64,000 nt of DNA from Amycolatopsis vancoresmycina (GCF_000716785.1 NZ_JNYY01000001.1:806001-870000); one strand, 5' to 3'. Shown: positions 1 through 8,537, counted from the first letter of the stretch. The notes: generated by a model not told the origin, from the letters alone. Translations and numbers: made by a program.

Positions 1-654
1 GTCGTTGCCGTAGGCGACCTTGTCCAGCTTCAGGCTCGCGTACTCCGGCTTGGCGAGTTCCTTCTTGAACACGTCGATCCAGGCGTTCTGGTTGGTGGCG
101 TTCGGCGTCGCCGACAGCACCGCGACCTCGCCCGAGCCGCCGGAGAGGTCCTTGGCCTGCTTGGCCAGCGCCTCGCCGATGCCCTGGGTGGTGGCCTGGT
201 TGATGAAGACGTCGCGGCAGTCCTTGGCGGCGTCGGAGTCGAAGGCGACGACCTTGATGCCGGCGCTGCGGGCCTGGTTGAGCGACGGGCACACCGCGTT
301 CGGGTCGTTCGCGGCGATGCCGATGACGTCCTGCTGCTGCTGGATCAGCGTGTTGATGTAGCTGACCTGCGACGACGCGCTGGCGTCGTTCGGCCCGACC
401 AGCTTGTACTCCCCCTTCAGCTCTTCGAGCGCCGCCTTGCCGCCGCTGACCTCGATGTCGCTGTAGGGGTTGTTGAGCTGCTTGGGCAGGAACGCCATCT
501 TGACGCCGGTCGCGGCCGCCGCGTTCGGGTTCGCCGCGGCGGTGGACTGCTGGCCGCCGGAGCCGGCGTTGTCGTTCTTGGTCGTGCCGCTGCACGCGGC
601 GAGGACCAGCACCAGCCCGGCCGACACTGCACCGGTGAGGAACCGTCGGGACAT
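1..654 (-). CDS. rhaS: Sugar (rhamnose-type) ABC transporter substrate-binding lipoprotein, C-terminus cut by window edge
   Basis: Periplasmic-binding-protein-like lipoprotein that would capture the sugar outside the membrane and deliver it to the adjacent RhaP/RhaQ permeases. The 218 visible residues open with a basic stretch, a hydrophobic segment and a lipobox LAAC (Cys21), then a Ser/Gly/Gln linker. The core begins with MAFLPKQLNNPYSD, which is typical of the ribose/rhamnose binding-protein class, and continues through IIGIAANDPNAV and VVAFDSD strands. The ATG at 654 lies five bases after the stop of the permease upstream, so this is the fourth gene of the operon. The gene runs off the left edge, so its end is not visible. 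Rhamnose is inferred from family resemblance and operon content. Another deoxy- or aldose sugar is possible. Confidence 0.85.
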   Translation of the reverse strand, partial: MSRRFLTGAVSAGLVLVLAACSGTTKNDNAGSGGQQSTAAANPNAAAATGVKMAFLPKQLNNPYSDIEVSGGKAALEELKGEYKLVGPNDASASSQVSYINTLIQQQQDVIGIAANDPNAVCPSLNQARSAGIKVVAFDSDAAKDCRDVFINQATTQGIGEALAKQAKDLSGGSGEVAVLSATPNATNQNAWIDVFKKELAKPEYASLKLDKVAYGND

Positions 655-659
655 CTTCG

Positions 660-1649
660 TCACCTTTCCGGAGTTACCGCTTGCCTGCGGCGACGCACTG
701 CCGTGCGGGCCGAAGTCACGATGTTGGGGAGCAGGACCGACACGATGAGGAGCACGCCGGTCACGATGTTGAGCGCTTCGTTCGACACGTCCTGCAGGCG
801 CAGCGCGTTCTGCAGGGTCGCCAGCAGGACCACCCCGGCCAGCACACCGGGCAGCGTGCCCTTGCCACCGAAGATGGACACCCCGCCGAGCAGCACGGCG
901 GCGACGACGGCGAGTTCGAGGCCGAAACCGTTGTCGGCGCGGGCGCTGGAATACCGCAGCGTCCACAGGACCCCGGCGAGCCCCGCGACCGCGCCGCTGA
1001 CGACGTACAGCCAGAACTTGAGCCGTCCGGTGCGGATCCCGGCGAACCGGGCCGCCTGTTCGCCCGCTCCGGCGGCGAAGACTCCGCGGCCGATCGGGGT
1101 CGCGTGCAGCACCACGCCGAAAATGAGCGCGACGACCACCAGCGGGATCAGCACGTTCGGGATCGGGCCGTCGCCGATCGTCCCGGTCACCCAGCTCGTG
1201 TAGGCCCGCGGGAAGTCGGCGACCGCGCCGTCACCCAGGACCACGAAGGCCAGGCCGCGATAGAGGGCCAGGGTGCCGATCGTGACGGCCAGGGACGGCA
1301 GCTTCAGCACAGTGACGAAGAAGCCGTTCAGGGCGCCGAGGACCGCGCCGAGCACGATGCAGAGCGGGATGATCGTCTCGATCGACAGCCCCGCGTCCCA
1401 CAGCGAGCCCATCACCGCCGACGTCAGGCCGAGCGTGCTGGCCACCGAGAGGTCGATTTCGCCGGTGACGATGATGAACGTCATCGGCAATGCGACCAGC
1501 GCGATCGGGAGCAGGTCGAGCAGCAGGAACGTGAAGTTGCGGCTGGTGCCGAAGTTCTCGACGGCGCCGGAGGAGACGACCAGCACGAGCACCGTCACGA
1601 CGATGACCGCGGTGTCCCAGCTGAGCAGCCGGTTTCCCCGTTCAGACAT
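660..1649 (-). CDS. rhaQ: Sugar ABC transporter permease (RhaQ-like)
   Basis: Inner-membrane permease of the BPD_transp_2 (ribose/xylose/rhamnose) type, 329 residues with about ten hydrophobic segments. It carries the family motif EIDLSVAS around residues 69-76 and a cytoplasmic loop with GRGVFAAGAGEQAARFAG, where the ATPase docks. It ends in a basic tail (RRRRQAVTPER). The ATG at 1649 lies 8 bases inside the end of the preceding permease, which suggests translational coupling. It probably forms a heterodimeric channel with the 346-residue permease encoded upstream. Substrate assignment follows from the operon, not from this protein alone. Confidence 0.85.
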   Translation of the reverse strand: MSERGNRLLSWDTAVIVVTVLVLVVSSGAVENFGTSRNFTFLLLDLLPIALVALPMTFIIVTGEIDLSVASTLGLTSAVMGSLWDAGLSIETIIPLCIVLGAVLGALNGFFVTVLKLPSLAVTIGTLALYRGLAFVVLGDGAVADFPRAYTSWVTGTIGDGPIPNVLIPLVVVALIFGVVLHATPIGRGVFAAGAGEQAARFAGIRTGRLKFWLYVVSGAVAGLAGVLWTLRYSSARADNGFGLELAVVAAVLLGGVSIFGGKGTLPGVLAGVVLLATLQNALRLQDVSNEALNIVTGVLLIVSVLLPNIVTSARTAVRRRRQAVTPER

Positions 1650-2682
1650 GGGAATCCCTCTTCTTCAGTGCCTTGGCGACCCGGACGGCGACCAGCCGGT
1701 CGGCGCCGATGGCCAGCAGGATCAGCGCCCCGACGATCGCCTGCTGCCAGAACTGGTTGATGTCGAGCACGGCCAGCGCGCTGCCGATCACGGTCAGCAG
1801 CAGCGCGCCGAGACCCGCGCCCCAGACCGAGCCGCTGCCGCCGAACACCGCGACCCCGCCGACCACGGCCGCGGCGACGACGTTGAGCTCGTAGCCGGTG
1901 CCGGCGGCCGCGTCCACCGTGCCGAACCGGGCGGCGAACAGGACTCCGGCCAGCCCCGCGAGGGCGCCGCTGACCAGGAACGCGGCGCTCGTGTTGCGGC
2001 CGACTTTGATGCCCGCCAGCTTCGCGGCCTGCGGGCTCGAGCCCATCGCGTACAGCTCGCGCCCGGCGCGGTAGCTCCGGAGCACGATCCCGGCGGCGAC
2101 CAGGACCAGCACCGCGATGAGGACCAGCCACGGCACGCCGAGCACCGACGCGGTGCCGAAGTCCAAAAAGGACGTGGGCAGCTTGTCGGCGTTGATCTGC
2201 CGGCCACCGGCCCAGAAGTAGCTGACCCCGCGGTAGGCGTAGAGCGTGCCGAGCGTGACGACCAGCGCGGGCACCTGGCCGAAGCGCACCAGGGCGCCGT
2301 TGACCAGCCCGCACACCGCGCCGACACCCAGCCCGGCCAGGATCGCGACGATCACCGGCAGGCCCGGGTGGTCCTTCATCAGCGTGCCGACGGCGAACGC
2401 CGACAGGCCGAGCACCGAACCGACCGACAGGTCGATGTTGCGGGTGATCATCACGATCGCCTGCCCGACGGCGAGCACCGCCAGGATGGCCGTCCCCAGC
2501 AGGATGTCGCGGATGCTCTGCCCGGACAGGAACCGGGAATTCTGCGTCGCGGTGAACGCGACCAGCACGACCAGGGCGAGCACGATGCCGGATTCGCGGG
2601 CCTTCAGCACGTTCGCGGTCCACGACCGTCGCGAATGGACAGCCGGTTCGTTCGTCACGCGGGCCTCCTCGGTGACAGTCAT
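1642..2682 (-). CDS. rhaP: Sugar ABC transporter permease (RhaP-like)
   Basis: Second permease, 346 residues, hydrophobic throughout, with the family motif NIDLSVGSVLGLS near residue 85 and AGRELYAMGSSPQAAKLAG in the ATPase-coupling loop. I chose the ATG at 2682 because its first bases overlap the TGA of the ATPase gene (ATGA). The longer open frame reaching 2952 lies entirely inside that gene and reads as a low-complexity Arg/Gly shadow. The N-terminal 25 residues are charged and cytoplasmic. Expected partners are the ATPase upstream and the second permease downstream. Confidence 0.87.
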   Translation of the reverse strand: MTVTEEARVTNEPAVHSRRSWTANVLKARESGIVLALVVLVAFTATQNSRFLSGQSIRDILLGTAILAVLAVGQAIVMITRNIDLSVGSVLGLSAFAVGTLMKDHPGLPVIVAILAGLGVGAVCGLVNGALVRFGQVPALVVTLGTLYAYRGVSYFWAGGRQINADKLPTSFLDFGTASVLGVPWLVLIAVLVLVAAGIVLRSYRAGRELYAMGSSPQAAKLAGIKVGRNTSAAFLVSGALAGLAGVLFAARFGTVDAAAGTGYELNVVAAAVVGGVAVFGGSGSVWGAGLGALLLTVIGSALAVLDINQFWQQAIVGALILLAIGADRLVAVRVAKALKKRDSHV

Positions 2683-4196
2683 GCGGCGGCCCCCTGGCCC
2701 ATCGCGGCGAACATCACCGAGTCCTCGGTGGCCTCGGCGCGCGGGAGTTCGGCCACGATCCGGCCTTCGCGCATCACCAGCACCCGGTCGGCCATGCCCA
2801 GCACCTCGGGCAGTTCCGAGGACACCATCACGATCGCGACGCCTTCGGCGGCCAGCGACGACATGAGCCGGTGCACCTCGGCCTTCGTGCCGACGTCGAT
2901 GCCGCGGGTCGGCTCGTCCACGATCAGCACCCGCGGAGCCATCGCCAGCCACTTGGCCAGCACGACCTTCTGCTGGTTCCCGCCGGAGAGGGTGCCGACC
3001 GGGTCGCCGAGCCTGCGGTACTTGGTGCGCAGGCGTTCGGTCCAGCGCCGTGCTTCCCGGCGTTCGCTCGCGCCGGTCAGGAAGCCGAGTTTGGACAGCG
3101 CCCGCGAGCGCGGCAGCGTCACGTTCCGCTCGATCGAGAGGTCCATGATCAGGCCCTGCTGCCGCCGGTCTTCGGGAACGAGAGCCATCCCGGCGGCCAT
3201 CGCGGCCCGCGAGGAGTGCGGCTTGAGCTTCTTGCCGCTCACCTTCACCACACCCGCGTCCCGCTCGTCGACGCCGAAGACCGCCTGGACGACCTCCGAG
3301 CGCCCGGAGCCGACCAGGCCCGCGAACGCGACGATTTCGCCCGCGCGCACGGAGAAGGAGATGTCGCGGAAGACGCCCTCGCGGGCCAGGCCCTCGACTT
3401 CGAGGACGACCGCGCCGGGTTCGACGTCCTGCTTGGGGAACAGCGCGTCGAGGTCGCGGCCGACCATGCGCTTGACCATCTCGTCGACGGTGACGTCCTC
3501 GAGGGCGTCGGTGGAGACGTGCTTGCCGTCGCGCATGATCGTCACGCGCTGGCAGAGTTCGGTGATCTCCTCGAAGCGGTGGGAGATGAACATGATCGCC
3601 GCGCCTTCCCCGCGCAGCGTCCGGGCGACGCTGAACAGCCGTTCGACCTCGATCCGGGTCAGTGCGGCGGTCGGCTCGTCCATCACCAGCACGCGGGCGT
3701 CGGCGCCGAGCGCCTTGGCGATCTCGACGATCTGCTGGTCGGCGATGGACAGTCCACGAGCCGGGCGGGCGGGGTCGATCCGGACGCCGAGGCGGGCGAA
3801 CAGGCGCTCGGCCTCGGCGCGGATCGCCGTCCGGTCGATCCGGCCGAGGCTCTTGCGCGGGTGGCGGCCCATCACGATGTTCTCCGCGACGCTCAGGTCC
3901 GGGAACAGCGTGGGTTCCTGGTAGATGACCGCGATGCCGGCCGCCTTCGCGTCGGCCGGGGAACCGAACTCGACGGGCTGCCCGTCCAGCAGCAGCGTGC
4001 CGTCGTCGGGCCGGTGCACGCCGGCCAGCATCTTGACGATCGTGGACTTGCCGGCGCCGTTCTCCCCGACCAGCGCGTGGGCCTCCCCGCCGTGCAGCCC
4101 GAAGCTCACACCGGCGACGGCCGCGACCGCGCCGAACGACTTCGTCACGCCGCGCACCTCCAGCAGAGGGGCCCGGCCCGGGTCCTGCCGCGTCAT
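2679..4196 (-). CDS. rhaT: Sugar ABC transporter ATP-binding protein, two ABC domains
   Basis: Energises the importer. It is 505 residues with two fused ABC domains, as in RbsA/XylG/RhaT. The first has Walker A GENGAGKST (residues 44-52), Q-loop IYQEPTLFPDLSVAENI and Walker B VLVMDEPTAAL. The second has the usual degenerate Walker A (GLVGSGRSE), signature LSGGNQQKV and Walker B VLIVDEPTRGID. An in-frame ATG exists at 4223, but the ATG at 4196 is preceded by GGAGGT with a 4-nt spacer, so I use it. It is the first gene of the minus-strand operon and faces the LacI gene. A candidate operator lies directly upstream of the start. Confidence 0.9.
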   Translation of the reverse strand: MTRQDPGRAPLLEVRGVTKSFGAVAAVAGVSFGLHGGEAHALVGENGAGKSTIVKMLAGVHRPDDGTLLLDGQPVEFGSPADAKAAGIAVIYQEPTLFPDLSVAENIVMGRHPRKSLGRIDRTAIRAEAERLFARLGVRIDPARPARGLSIADQQIVEIAKALGADARVLVMDEPTAALTRIEVERLFSVARTLRGEGAAIMFISHRFEEITELCQRVTIMRDGKHVSTDALEDVTVDEMVKRMVGRDLDALFPKQDVEPGAVVLEVEGLAREGVFRDISFSVRAGEIVAFAGLVGSGRSEVVQAVFGVDERDAGVVKVSGKKLKPHSSRAAMAAGMALVPEDRRQQGLIMDLSIERNVTLPRSRALSKLGFLTGASERREARRWTERLRTKYRRLGDPVGTLSGGNQQKVVLAKWLAMAPRVLIVDEPTRGIDVGTKAEVHRLMSSLAAEGVAIVMVSSELPEVLGMADRVLVMREGRIVAELPRAEATEDSVMFAAMGQGAAA

Positions 4197-4210
4197 CGCG
4201 ACCTCCGGAT

Positions 4211-4222
4211 TGAAAGGTTTCA
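4211..4222. promoter_or_regulatory. LacI-type operator, site 1
   Basis: TGAAAGGTTTCA is an inverted repeat (TGAAA/TTTCA) around a two-base centre and lies 15 bases before the ABC operon start. It matches the general layout of LacI-family operators and shares its TTTCA half with the second site at 4322-4333. Position between the promoter and the start codon suggests repression by blocking transcription of the importer. Confidence 0.65.
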
Positions 4223-4238
4223 CAAATCTGGTGCGGTG

Positions 4239-4268
4239 AAGCTACTATGCGACGGAAGAAGAAGTCAA
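4239..4268 (-). promoter_or_regulatory. Candidate promoter of the sugar ABC operon
   Basis: On the minus strand a TTGACT -35-like hexamer (4268-4263) and TAGCTT (4244-4239) are separated by 18 bases. Transcription would start about 30 bases before the ATPase start and run through the operator at 4211-4222. The -35 is strong by actinobacterial standards; the -10 is only a partial match. Confidence 0.45.
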
Positions 4269-4321
4269 TGGATCGGCGCAGCCGTGGCCGAACGGCATCT
4301 CCAGCAGGTAGTTCGTGGTGA

Positions 4322-4333
4322 TGTTACGTTTCA
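4322..4333. promoter_or_regulatory. LacI-type operator, site 2 (imperfect)
   Basis: TGTTACGTTTCA keeps the ACGTTTCA half expected of a LacI operator with a central CG, while the other half has two changes. It lies 25 bases before the LacI gene start and about 110 bases from site 1. A pair like this in a divergent gap is common for autoregulation and looping. Weaker than site 1. Confidence 0.5.
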
Positions 4334-4357
4334 ACGCCCGGGCCGAGAGGGGGTCGC

Positions 4358-5395
4358 ATGGTGGTCAGGGAGCCCGGTGCCGAGCCGAGGGCCGCGGGGA
4401 TGAAGGACGTCGCGGCGGCGGCCGGCGTCTCCCTCGGCACGGTGTCCAACGTGCTCAACCGGCCCGACCGGGTCAGCCCGGCGACCCGGGCGAAGGTCGA
4501 GGCCGCGATGGCCGAACTCCGGTTCGTGCGCAACGAGTCCGCGCGGCAGCTGCGCGCCGGGCGCAGCCGCGTGCTGGCCTACGTCATGCTCGACGGCAGC
4601 AACCCGTTCTTCACCGACGTCGCCGCCGGCATGGAGGACGCCGCCGACGCCGGCGACCTCTCGCTGTTCCTCTGCAACAGCGCGCACCAGCCGTCGCGCG
4701 AGGCGGCCTACCTCGGCCGGCTCGAGCAGCAGCGCGTCCAGGGCATCCTCATCACGCCGGTCGACCCGGACGCGCCGGTGCTGCACGAGATCGCCCGCCG
4801 CGGCACGCCGGTGGTCGTCGTCGACCGGACCCCCGGCGGCACCGCGCTCTGCTCGGTCGCGGTCGACGACGTCTACGGCGGCGAGATCGCCGTGCGGCAC
4901 CTGCTCGAACAGGGCCACGAGCGGATCGCCTTCGTCGGCAACCACCCGAGCGTCGGCCAGGTCCGCGACCGGCGGCTCGGTGCGATGCGGGCGCTGAGCG
5001 CCGCCGGGCTCGGCCCGGACCACCTGGTCGACCTGACGACGTCGGCGCTGACGGTGGCCGACGGCCGCGGCGCCGGCGAGCGGCTGGCCGGCCTGCCCGC
5101 GCCGGTCCGGCCGACGGCCGCGTTCTGCGCGAACGACCTCGTCGCGCTCGGCCTGCTGCAGACCTGCGCGAACCTCCGCATGCGCGTCCCGGACGACCTG
5201 GCGATCGTGGGCTACGACGACATCGAGTTCGCCGCGGCGGCCGCGGTCCCGCTGACGTCGGTCCGCCAGCCCCGCCGGCGCCTGGGCCGCACGGCCGCGG
5301 AGCTCCTGCTGGCGGAAACCACCGAAAACGGGCACGAGCACCGGCAGGTCGTCTTCACCCCCGAACTGGTGGTCCGCGCCTCGACCCTGCGCTGA
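4358..5395 (+). CDS. LacI-family transcriptional regulator of the sugar locus
   Basis: DNA-binding repressor of 345 residues. The N-terminal helix-turn-helix reads MKDVAAAAGVSLGTVSNVLN (from residue 15), followed by the hinge segment NESARQLRAGRS. A periplasmic-binding-protein-like sensor domain follows, with the typical ends AFCANDLVALGLL and IVGYDDIEFA. The ATG at 4358 has a GAGAGGGGG ribosome site. The ATG at 4400, directly before the HTH, is an alternative. It is divergent from the rhamnose-type importer and 76 bases upstream of a GH2 glycosidase, so it probably controls both, relieved by the transported sugar or a derivative. The two candidate operators in the divergent gap support this. 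Confidence 0.9.
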   Translation: MVVREPGAEPRAAGMKDVAAAAGVSLGTVSNVLNRPDRVSPATRAKVEAAMAELRFVRNESARQLRAGRSRVLAYVMLDGSNPFFTDVAAGMEDAADAGDLSLFLCNSAHQPSREAAYLGRLEQQRVQGILITPVDPDAPVLHEIARRGTPVVVVDRTPGGTALCSVAVDDVYGGEIAVRHLLEQGHERIAFVGNHPSVGQVRDRRLGAMRALSAAGLGPDHLVDLTTSALTVADGRGAGERLAGLPAPVRPTAAFCANDLVALGLLQTCANLRMRVPDDLAIVGYDDIEFAAAAAVPLTSVRQPRRRLGRTAAELLLAETTENGHEHRQVVFTPELVVRASTLR

Positions 5396-5471
5396 GCAAC
5401 CGGCTGATCGTTTGTGACGTCTTACCGCGGGCAAGCGATATCACCGGGGAGGCCGAGCAGGGAGGTCGCCG

Positions 5472-7844
5472 ATGGCCGGACGGCAACCGCGACTGTCCCG
5501 GCGCGGGTTCCTCGCCGCGAGCGGGGCCGCGCTGCTCGGCGCCGCCGTGGCCGGCTCGGCCGGCAACGCCGCGCCGGGCCCGGAAGCCGTCCGGCTGGGC
5601 GATTTCTGGCTGTTCGGGCGGTACGACGACGGCTGCACCGAGCTCGGCTTCGACGAGCTCGACCTCGCCCCGGTGCAGCTGCCCCACTGCGTGACACCGC
5701 TGTCCTGGACCGGCTGGGACCCGGCGTCCTGGCAGGACCGGTGGGTCTACCGCCGGCACTTCACGGCGTCACCGGGCGAACGCCGCACTGCGCGCTTCGA
5801 CGGCGTCATGACCGACGCGGAGGTCCACCTGAACGGCCGGCTGGTCGCCACCCACCACGGCGGCTACCTGCCCTTCGAGGTGGAGCTGCCGGACGTCGTG
5901 GCGGGCGACAACGTCCTCGCCGTGGTCGTCGACGGGCGGTGGGCGCTGGACGTCCCGCCCAACCTGCCGCGCAGCCCGGGCCCGTCGGTGATCGACTTCT
6001 ACCAGCCGGCCGGAATCTACCGCCCGGCGACCATCGCCGCGGTGCCGCGGATCCGCCTGACCGACGTCTTCGCCCGGCCGGTGGACGTCCTCTCCCCCGG
6101 CCGGTCCCTGCACCTGACGTGCACGCTCGACGCACCCGTGGTCGGCCAGGTGACCGCGTCGGTGCGCCAGGCGGGCCGCGAACTCGCCCACGGCGCCGCA
6201 CCCGTGCGCGGCAAGACCGTCGAGTTCGACGTCACCGGCCTCGACGCGGTCCGGCTCTGGGACGTCGAGGACCCGGCACTCTGCGACGTCGTCGTGACCG
6301 TCCGGTCCGGCTTGCGCGTACTCGACCAGCGGGTGGTGCGAACCGGGTTCCGCGACGCCCGGTTCACCACCGAAGGGTTCTTCCTCAACGGCAGGCGCCT
6401 GAAGCTGTTCGGCCTCAACCGCCACCAGTGGTACCCGTTCGCGGGCGGCGCGCTCCCGGACCGCGCGCAGCGGCGCGACGCCGAGATCCTGCGCCGCGAG
6501 CTGAACTGCACGATGGTCCGCTGCTCCCACTACCCCCAGTCGACGGCGTTCCTCGACGCCTGCGACGAGCTGGGCCTCCTGGTGTGGGAGGAGATCCCGG
6601 GCTGGGGCCACATCGGGGACGACGCGTGGCAGCGGCAGAACCTGTCCGACGTCGCGGGAATGGTCATCCGAGACCGCAACCACCCGAGCATCATCGTGTG
6701 GGGCACCCGGGTGAACGAGGCCAACGGCACCACAGCGATGTACGGCCGGACGGGAACCGTGGCCCGCCGGCTAGACCCATCCCGCCCGACGAGCGGCGCA
6801 CTGGCCAGCACAACGGCGGCGCACTACGCGGGCGCCGACATCGAAATCCTGGCGTACAACGACTACACGGCCCGCCGCGGCGCACAGTTCCAGCTGCGCC
6901 CACCACGCCCGGGCGTACCGTACCTGGTGACGGAGACGATCGGCACATTGGCCGGCGCCCGAGCGTACCGCCGAACGGACACCCCGGCGGCCCGAGAGCA
7001 GCAGGCAGAGCTACACGCAAAGGCCCACGACCTGGCGGCGGCCGACGACCGCTACTGCGGCCTCCTGGCCTGGTGCGCATTCGACTACCCATCAGGCTGG
7101 CAGCGATCGCTGGGCGGCTTGAAGTACGCAGGGGTATCGGACATCTTCCGCATCCCCAAACCGGCCGCGGCGTTCTACGCATCCCAGGTCGACCCGGCAG
7201 TAAGACCGGTCATCGAGCCCGGCTTCGCCTGGGACTTCACCGCCCAGCCGGCGGGCCCAGGAAGGCCCGCAACGATCTGGTCGAACTGCGACCGCCTGCT
7301 CCTGTTCCTGGACAACCGCCCGGCAGGCGAGGCCCGAAGCCGCAGAGCGGACTTCCCCCACCTGCGCTACCCACCGTTCGCAGCCGACCTGACGGTCCAG
7401 AAGGGACGACGCCCCCAGCTGCGCATCGACGGTTATGTGGGCAACCACCTGGTGACAAGCCGCCAGTTCAGCGGCGACCGAAGCACAGACGTCCTCACCT
7501 GCATCCCCGACGACCCCGAGCTGAAGGCCGACGGAACGGACGCAACAAGGGTGGTGGTAGCAGCAAGGGACCAATTCGGAACAATACGAGCAGCAACACC
7601 AGGAGTGGTAACACTGGAACTGAACGGCCCAGCCACCCTGATCGGAGAAACAAGCCTGGACTTCACAGCAACCGGCGGCGCAGCAGCGGTATGGATAAGA
7701 CCATCACCAGGCCCCCAAGCAACACTAACACTAACGGCAAACCACAACATTCTGGGCACGGCAACAGCAACGGTCCACGCAAAGCCCGGACCAGCAGCCA
7801 AAGGCAACCCACCAGAAGAGCTGGGTGGTCATCCCGTCGCCTGA
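5472..7844 (+). CDS. Tat-exported glycoside hydrolase family 2 protein
   Basis: Exported beta-glycosidase-like enzyme, 790 residues. A twin-arginine signal (SRRGFLAASGAALLG, Arg10-Arg11) precedes a GH2 sugar-binding jelly roll (W..RWVYRRHF), an immunoglobulin-like domain and the TIM barrel with FGLNRHQWYPF and MVRCSHYPQS. The predicted acid/base is Glu416 in VNEAN and the nucleophile Glu488 in VTETIG. The usual W-GNE motif is altered to WGTRVNEAN, so the exact activity (galactosidase, glucuronidase or other) cannot be read off. It lies 76 bases after the LacI gene on the same strand, suggesting it frees sugar for the importer. The 3' third uses many A-ending codons (GCA, ACA, CCA), unlike its own 5' part. 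The stop codon falls inside a large inverted repeat. Confidence 0.85.
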   Translation: MAGRQPRLSRRGFLAASGAALLGAAVAGSAGNAAPGPEAVRLGDFWLFGRYDDGCTELGFDELDLAPVQLPHCVTPLSWTGWDPASWQDRWVYRRHFTASPGERRTARFDGVMTDAEVHLNGRLVATHHGGYLPFEVELPDVVAGDNVLAVVVDGRWALDVPPNLPRSPGPSVIDFYQPAGIYRPATIAAVPRIRLTDVFARPVDVLSPGRSLHLTCTLDAPVVGQVTASVRQAGRELAHGAAPVRGKTVEFDVTGLDAVRLWDVEDPALCDVVVTVRSGLRVLDQRVVRTGFRDARFTTEGFFLNGRRLKLFGLNRHQWYPFAGGALPDRAQRRDAEILRRELNCTMVRCSHYPQSTAFLDACDELGLLVWEEIPGWGHIGDDAWQRQNLSDVAGMVIRDRNHPSIIVWGTRVNEANGTTAMYGRTGTVARRLDPSRPTSGALASTTAAHYAGADIEILAYNDYTARRGAQFQLRPPRPGVPYLVTETIGTLAGARAYRRTDTPAAREQQAELHAKAHDLAAADDRYCGLLAWCAFDYPSGWQRSLGGLKYAGVSDIFRIPKPAAAFYASQVDPAVRPVIEPGFAWDFTAQPAGPGRPATIWSNCDRLLLFLDNRPAGEARSRRADFPHLRYPPFAADLTVQKGRRPQLRIDGYVGNHLVTSRQFSGDRSTDVLTCIPDDPELKADGTDATRVVVAARDQFGTIRAATPGVVTLELNGPATLIGETSLDFTATGGAAAVWIRPSPGPQATLTLTANHNILGTATATVHAKPGPAAKGNPPEELGGHPVA

Positions 7845-7964
7845 GGCCCAAAAATCACTTTGAGCCGGGCCCGCAACCCACAGCACAACGCAAGAGAGCA
7901 GCGCAAGATTGCGGGCCCGGCTCAAAGTGATAGGCCTCAATCAGGCGACGGGATGACCACCCAG
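7821..7964. repeat. Large inverted repeat between GH2 and DUF488 genes
   Basis: Two 56-base arms (7821-7876 and 7909-7964) are reverse complements except for a short patch in the middle. They flank a 32-base spacer. The outer arm reads CTGGGTGGTCATCCCGTCGC and the inner arm ends CTTTGAGCCGGGCCCGCAA. The left arm contains the last codons and TGA stop (7842-7844) of the GH2 gene. It could fold into a very stable hairpin and act as a two-way terminator for the convergent genes. It differs in sequence from the 46-52 bp palindromes found at other convergent junctions in the window. Confidence 0.85.
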
Positions 7965-8071
7965 CAACCACAGACAAAGCCGAGAGAAAGAACAAAACCC
8001 CAGGCCATCCCAGAGCCTGCCCGTCCGGCGAGGACAATCTTTTACCCACCACAAAACCGCAGAATTACCAC

Positions 8072-8449
8072 TCAGTCCGAGAGCTCAGCGACCACCTCAG
8101 CAAGCACAGCAGCCGAACTGATCCCCGGAGACCCACTACCGGTAAGCAAGGTAACGACCCCACCCCCAGCCAGCACCCGCAACCGCAACCGCAACCGCCC
8201 CAAAGCAGCAACCCGATCCACCAGCCGCAACTCCCCCCGATACCGCTCCCCGAACTCACCGAACCGCTCAGGATCATGCCCATACCAGGTCAGCAGCGAA
8301 TCCGAAGGCGCAAGCCCCCGATACCACCCATCAAGAACAACGGTCCGGCCAACACCCCGCGGCCAGAACCGCTCGACGAGCACCCGAACCCCATCAGCGG
8401 CCCCCACCGGATCGGCCAGCCGCGCCACCCGGACAACCGACGGCCGCAT
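8072..8449 (-). CDS. DUF488 family protein
   Basis: A 125-residue member of the DUF488 (YeaO-like) family. The diagnostic block is GVRVLVERFWPRGV, then LAPSDSLLTWYGHDPERFGEF and RYRGEL; a C-terminal GVVTLLTGS strand follows. The family's biochemical role is not settled. I prefer the ATG at 8449 (MRPSVVRVARLADP), which matches the usual start of family members. A GTG at 8509 would add 20 residues starting inside a hairpin. Neither start has a clear ribosome site. Codons are unusually T-rich for this genome (GTT, GCT, TTG), the complement of the A-rich bias at the end of the convergent GH2 gene. Confidence 0.75.
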   Translation of the reverse strand: MRPSVVRVARLADPVGAADGVRVLVERFWPRGVGRTVVLDGWYRGLAPSDSLLTWYGHDPERFGEFGERYRGELRLVDRVAALGRLRLRLRVLAGGGVVTLLTGSGSPGISSAAVLAEVVAELSD

Positions 8450-8502
8450 GAGCGCATTCTGCGTCGCCCGGCCCCCACCCGCCACCGGAACCCACACAAG
8501 GG

Positions 8503-8537
8503 CCACCACGGCGATCGTGGAGGGATCGCCGTGGTGG
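8503..8537. repeat. Hairpin upstream of the DUF488 gene
   Basis: CCACCACGGCGATC (8503-8516) and its exact complement (8524-8537) form a 14-bp stem with a 7-base loop. It lies in the gap between the DUF488 gene and the divergent AfsR-like gene, near the right edge of the A-rich segment. It may be an operator dyad. The rest of the gap, 8538-8720, shows no further clear structure. Confidence 0.6.

Noticed and set aside
1273..3924. 883-codon plus-strand frame over the ABC operon
   Set aside because: It is antisense to the permease and ATPase genes, which have full motif sets; the frame is Ser/Arg/Thr-rich with no domains.
7855..8052. Small minus-strand open frame of 65 codons
   Set aside because: Much of it is translated from the inverted repeat arms and spacer. 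There is no ribosome site or recognisable domain.
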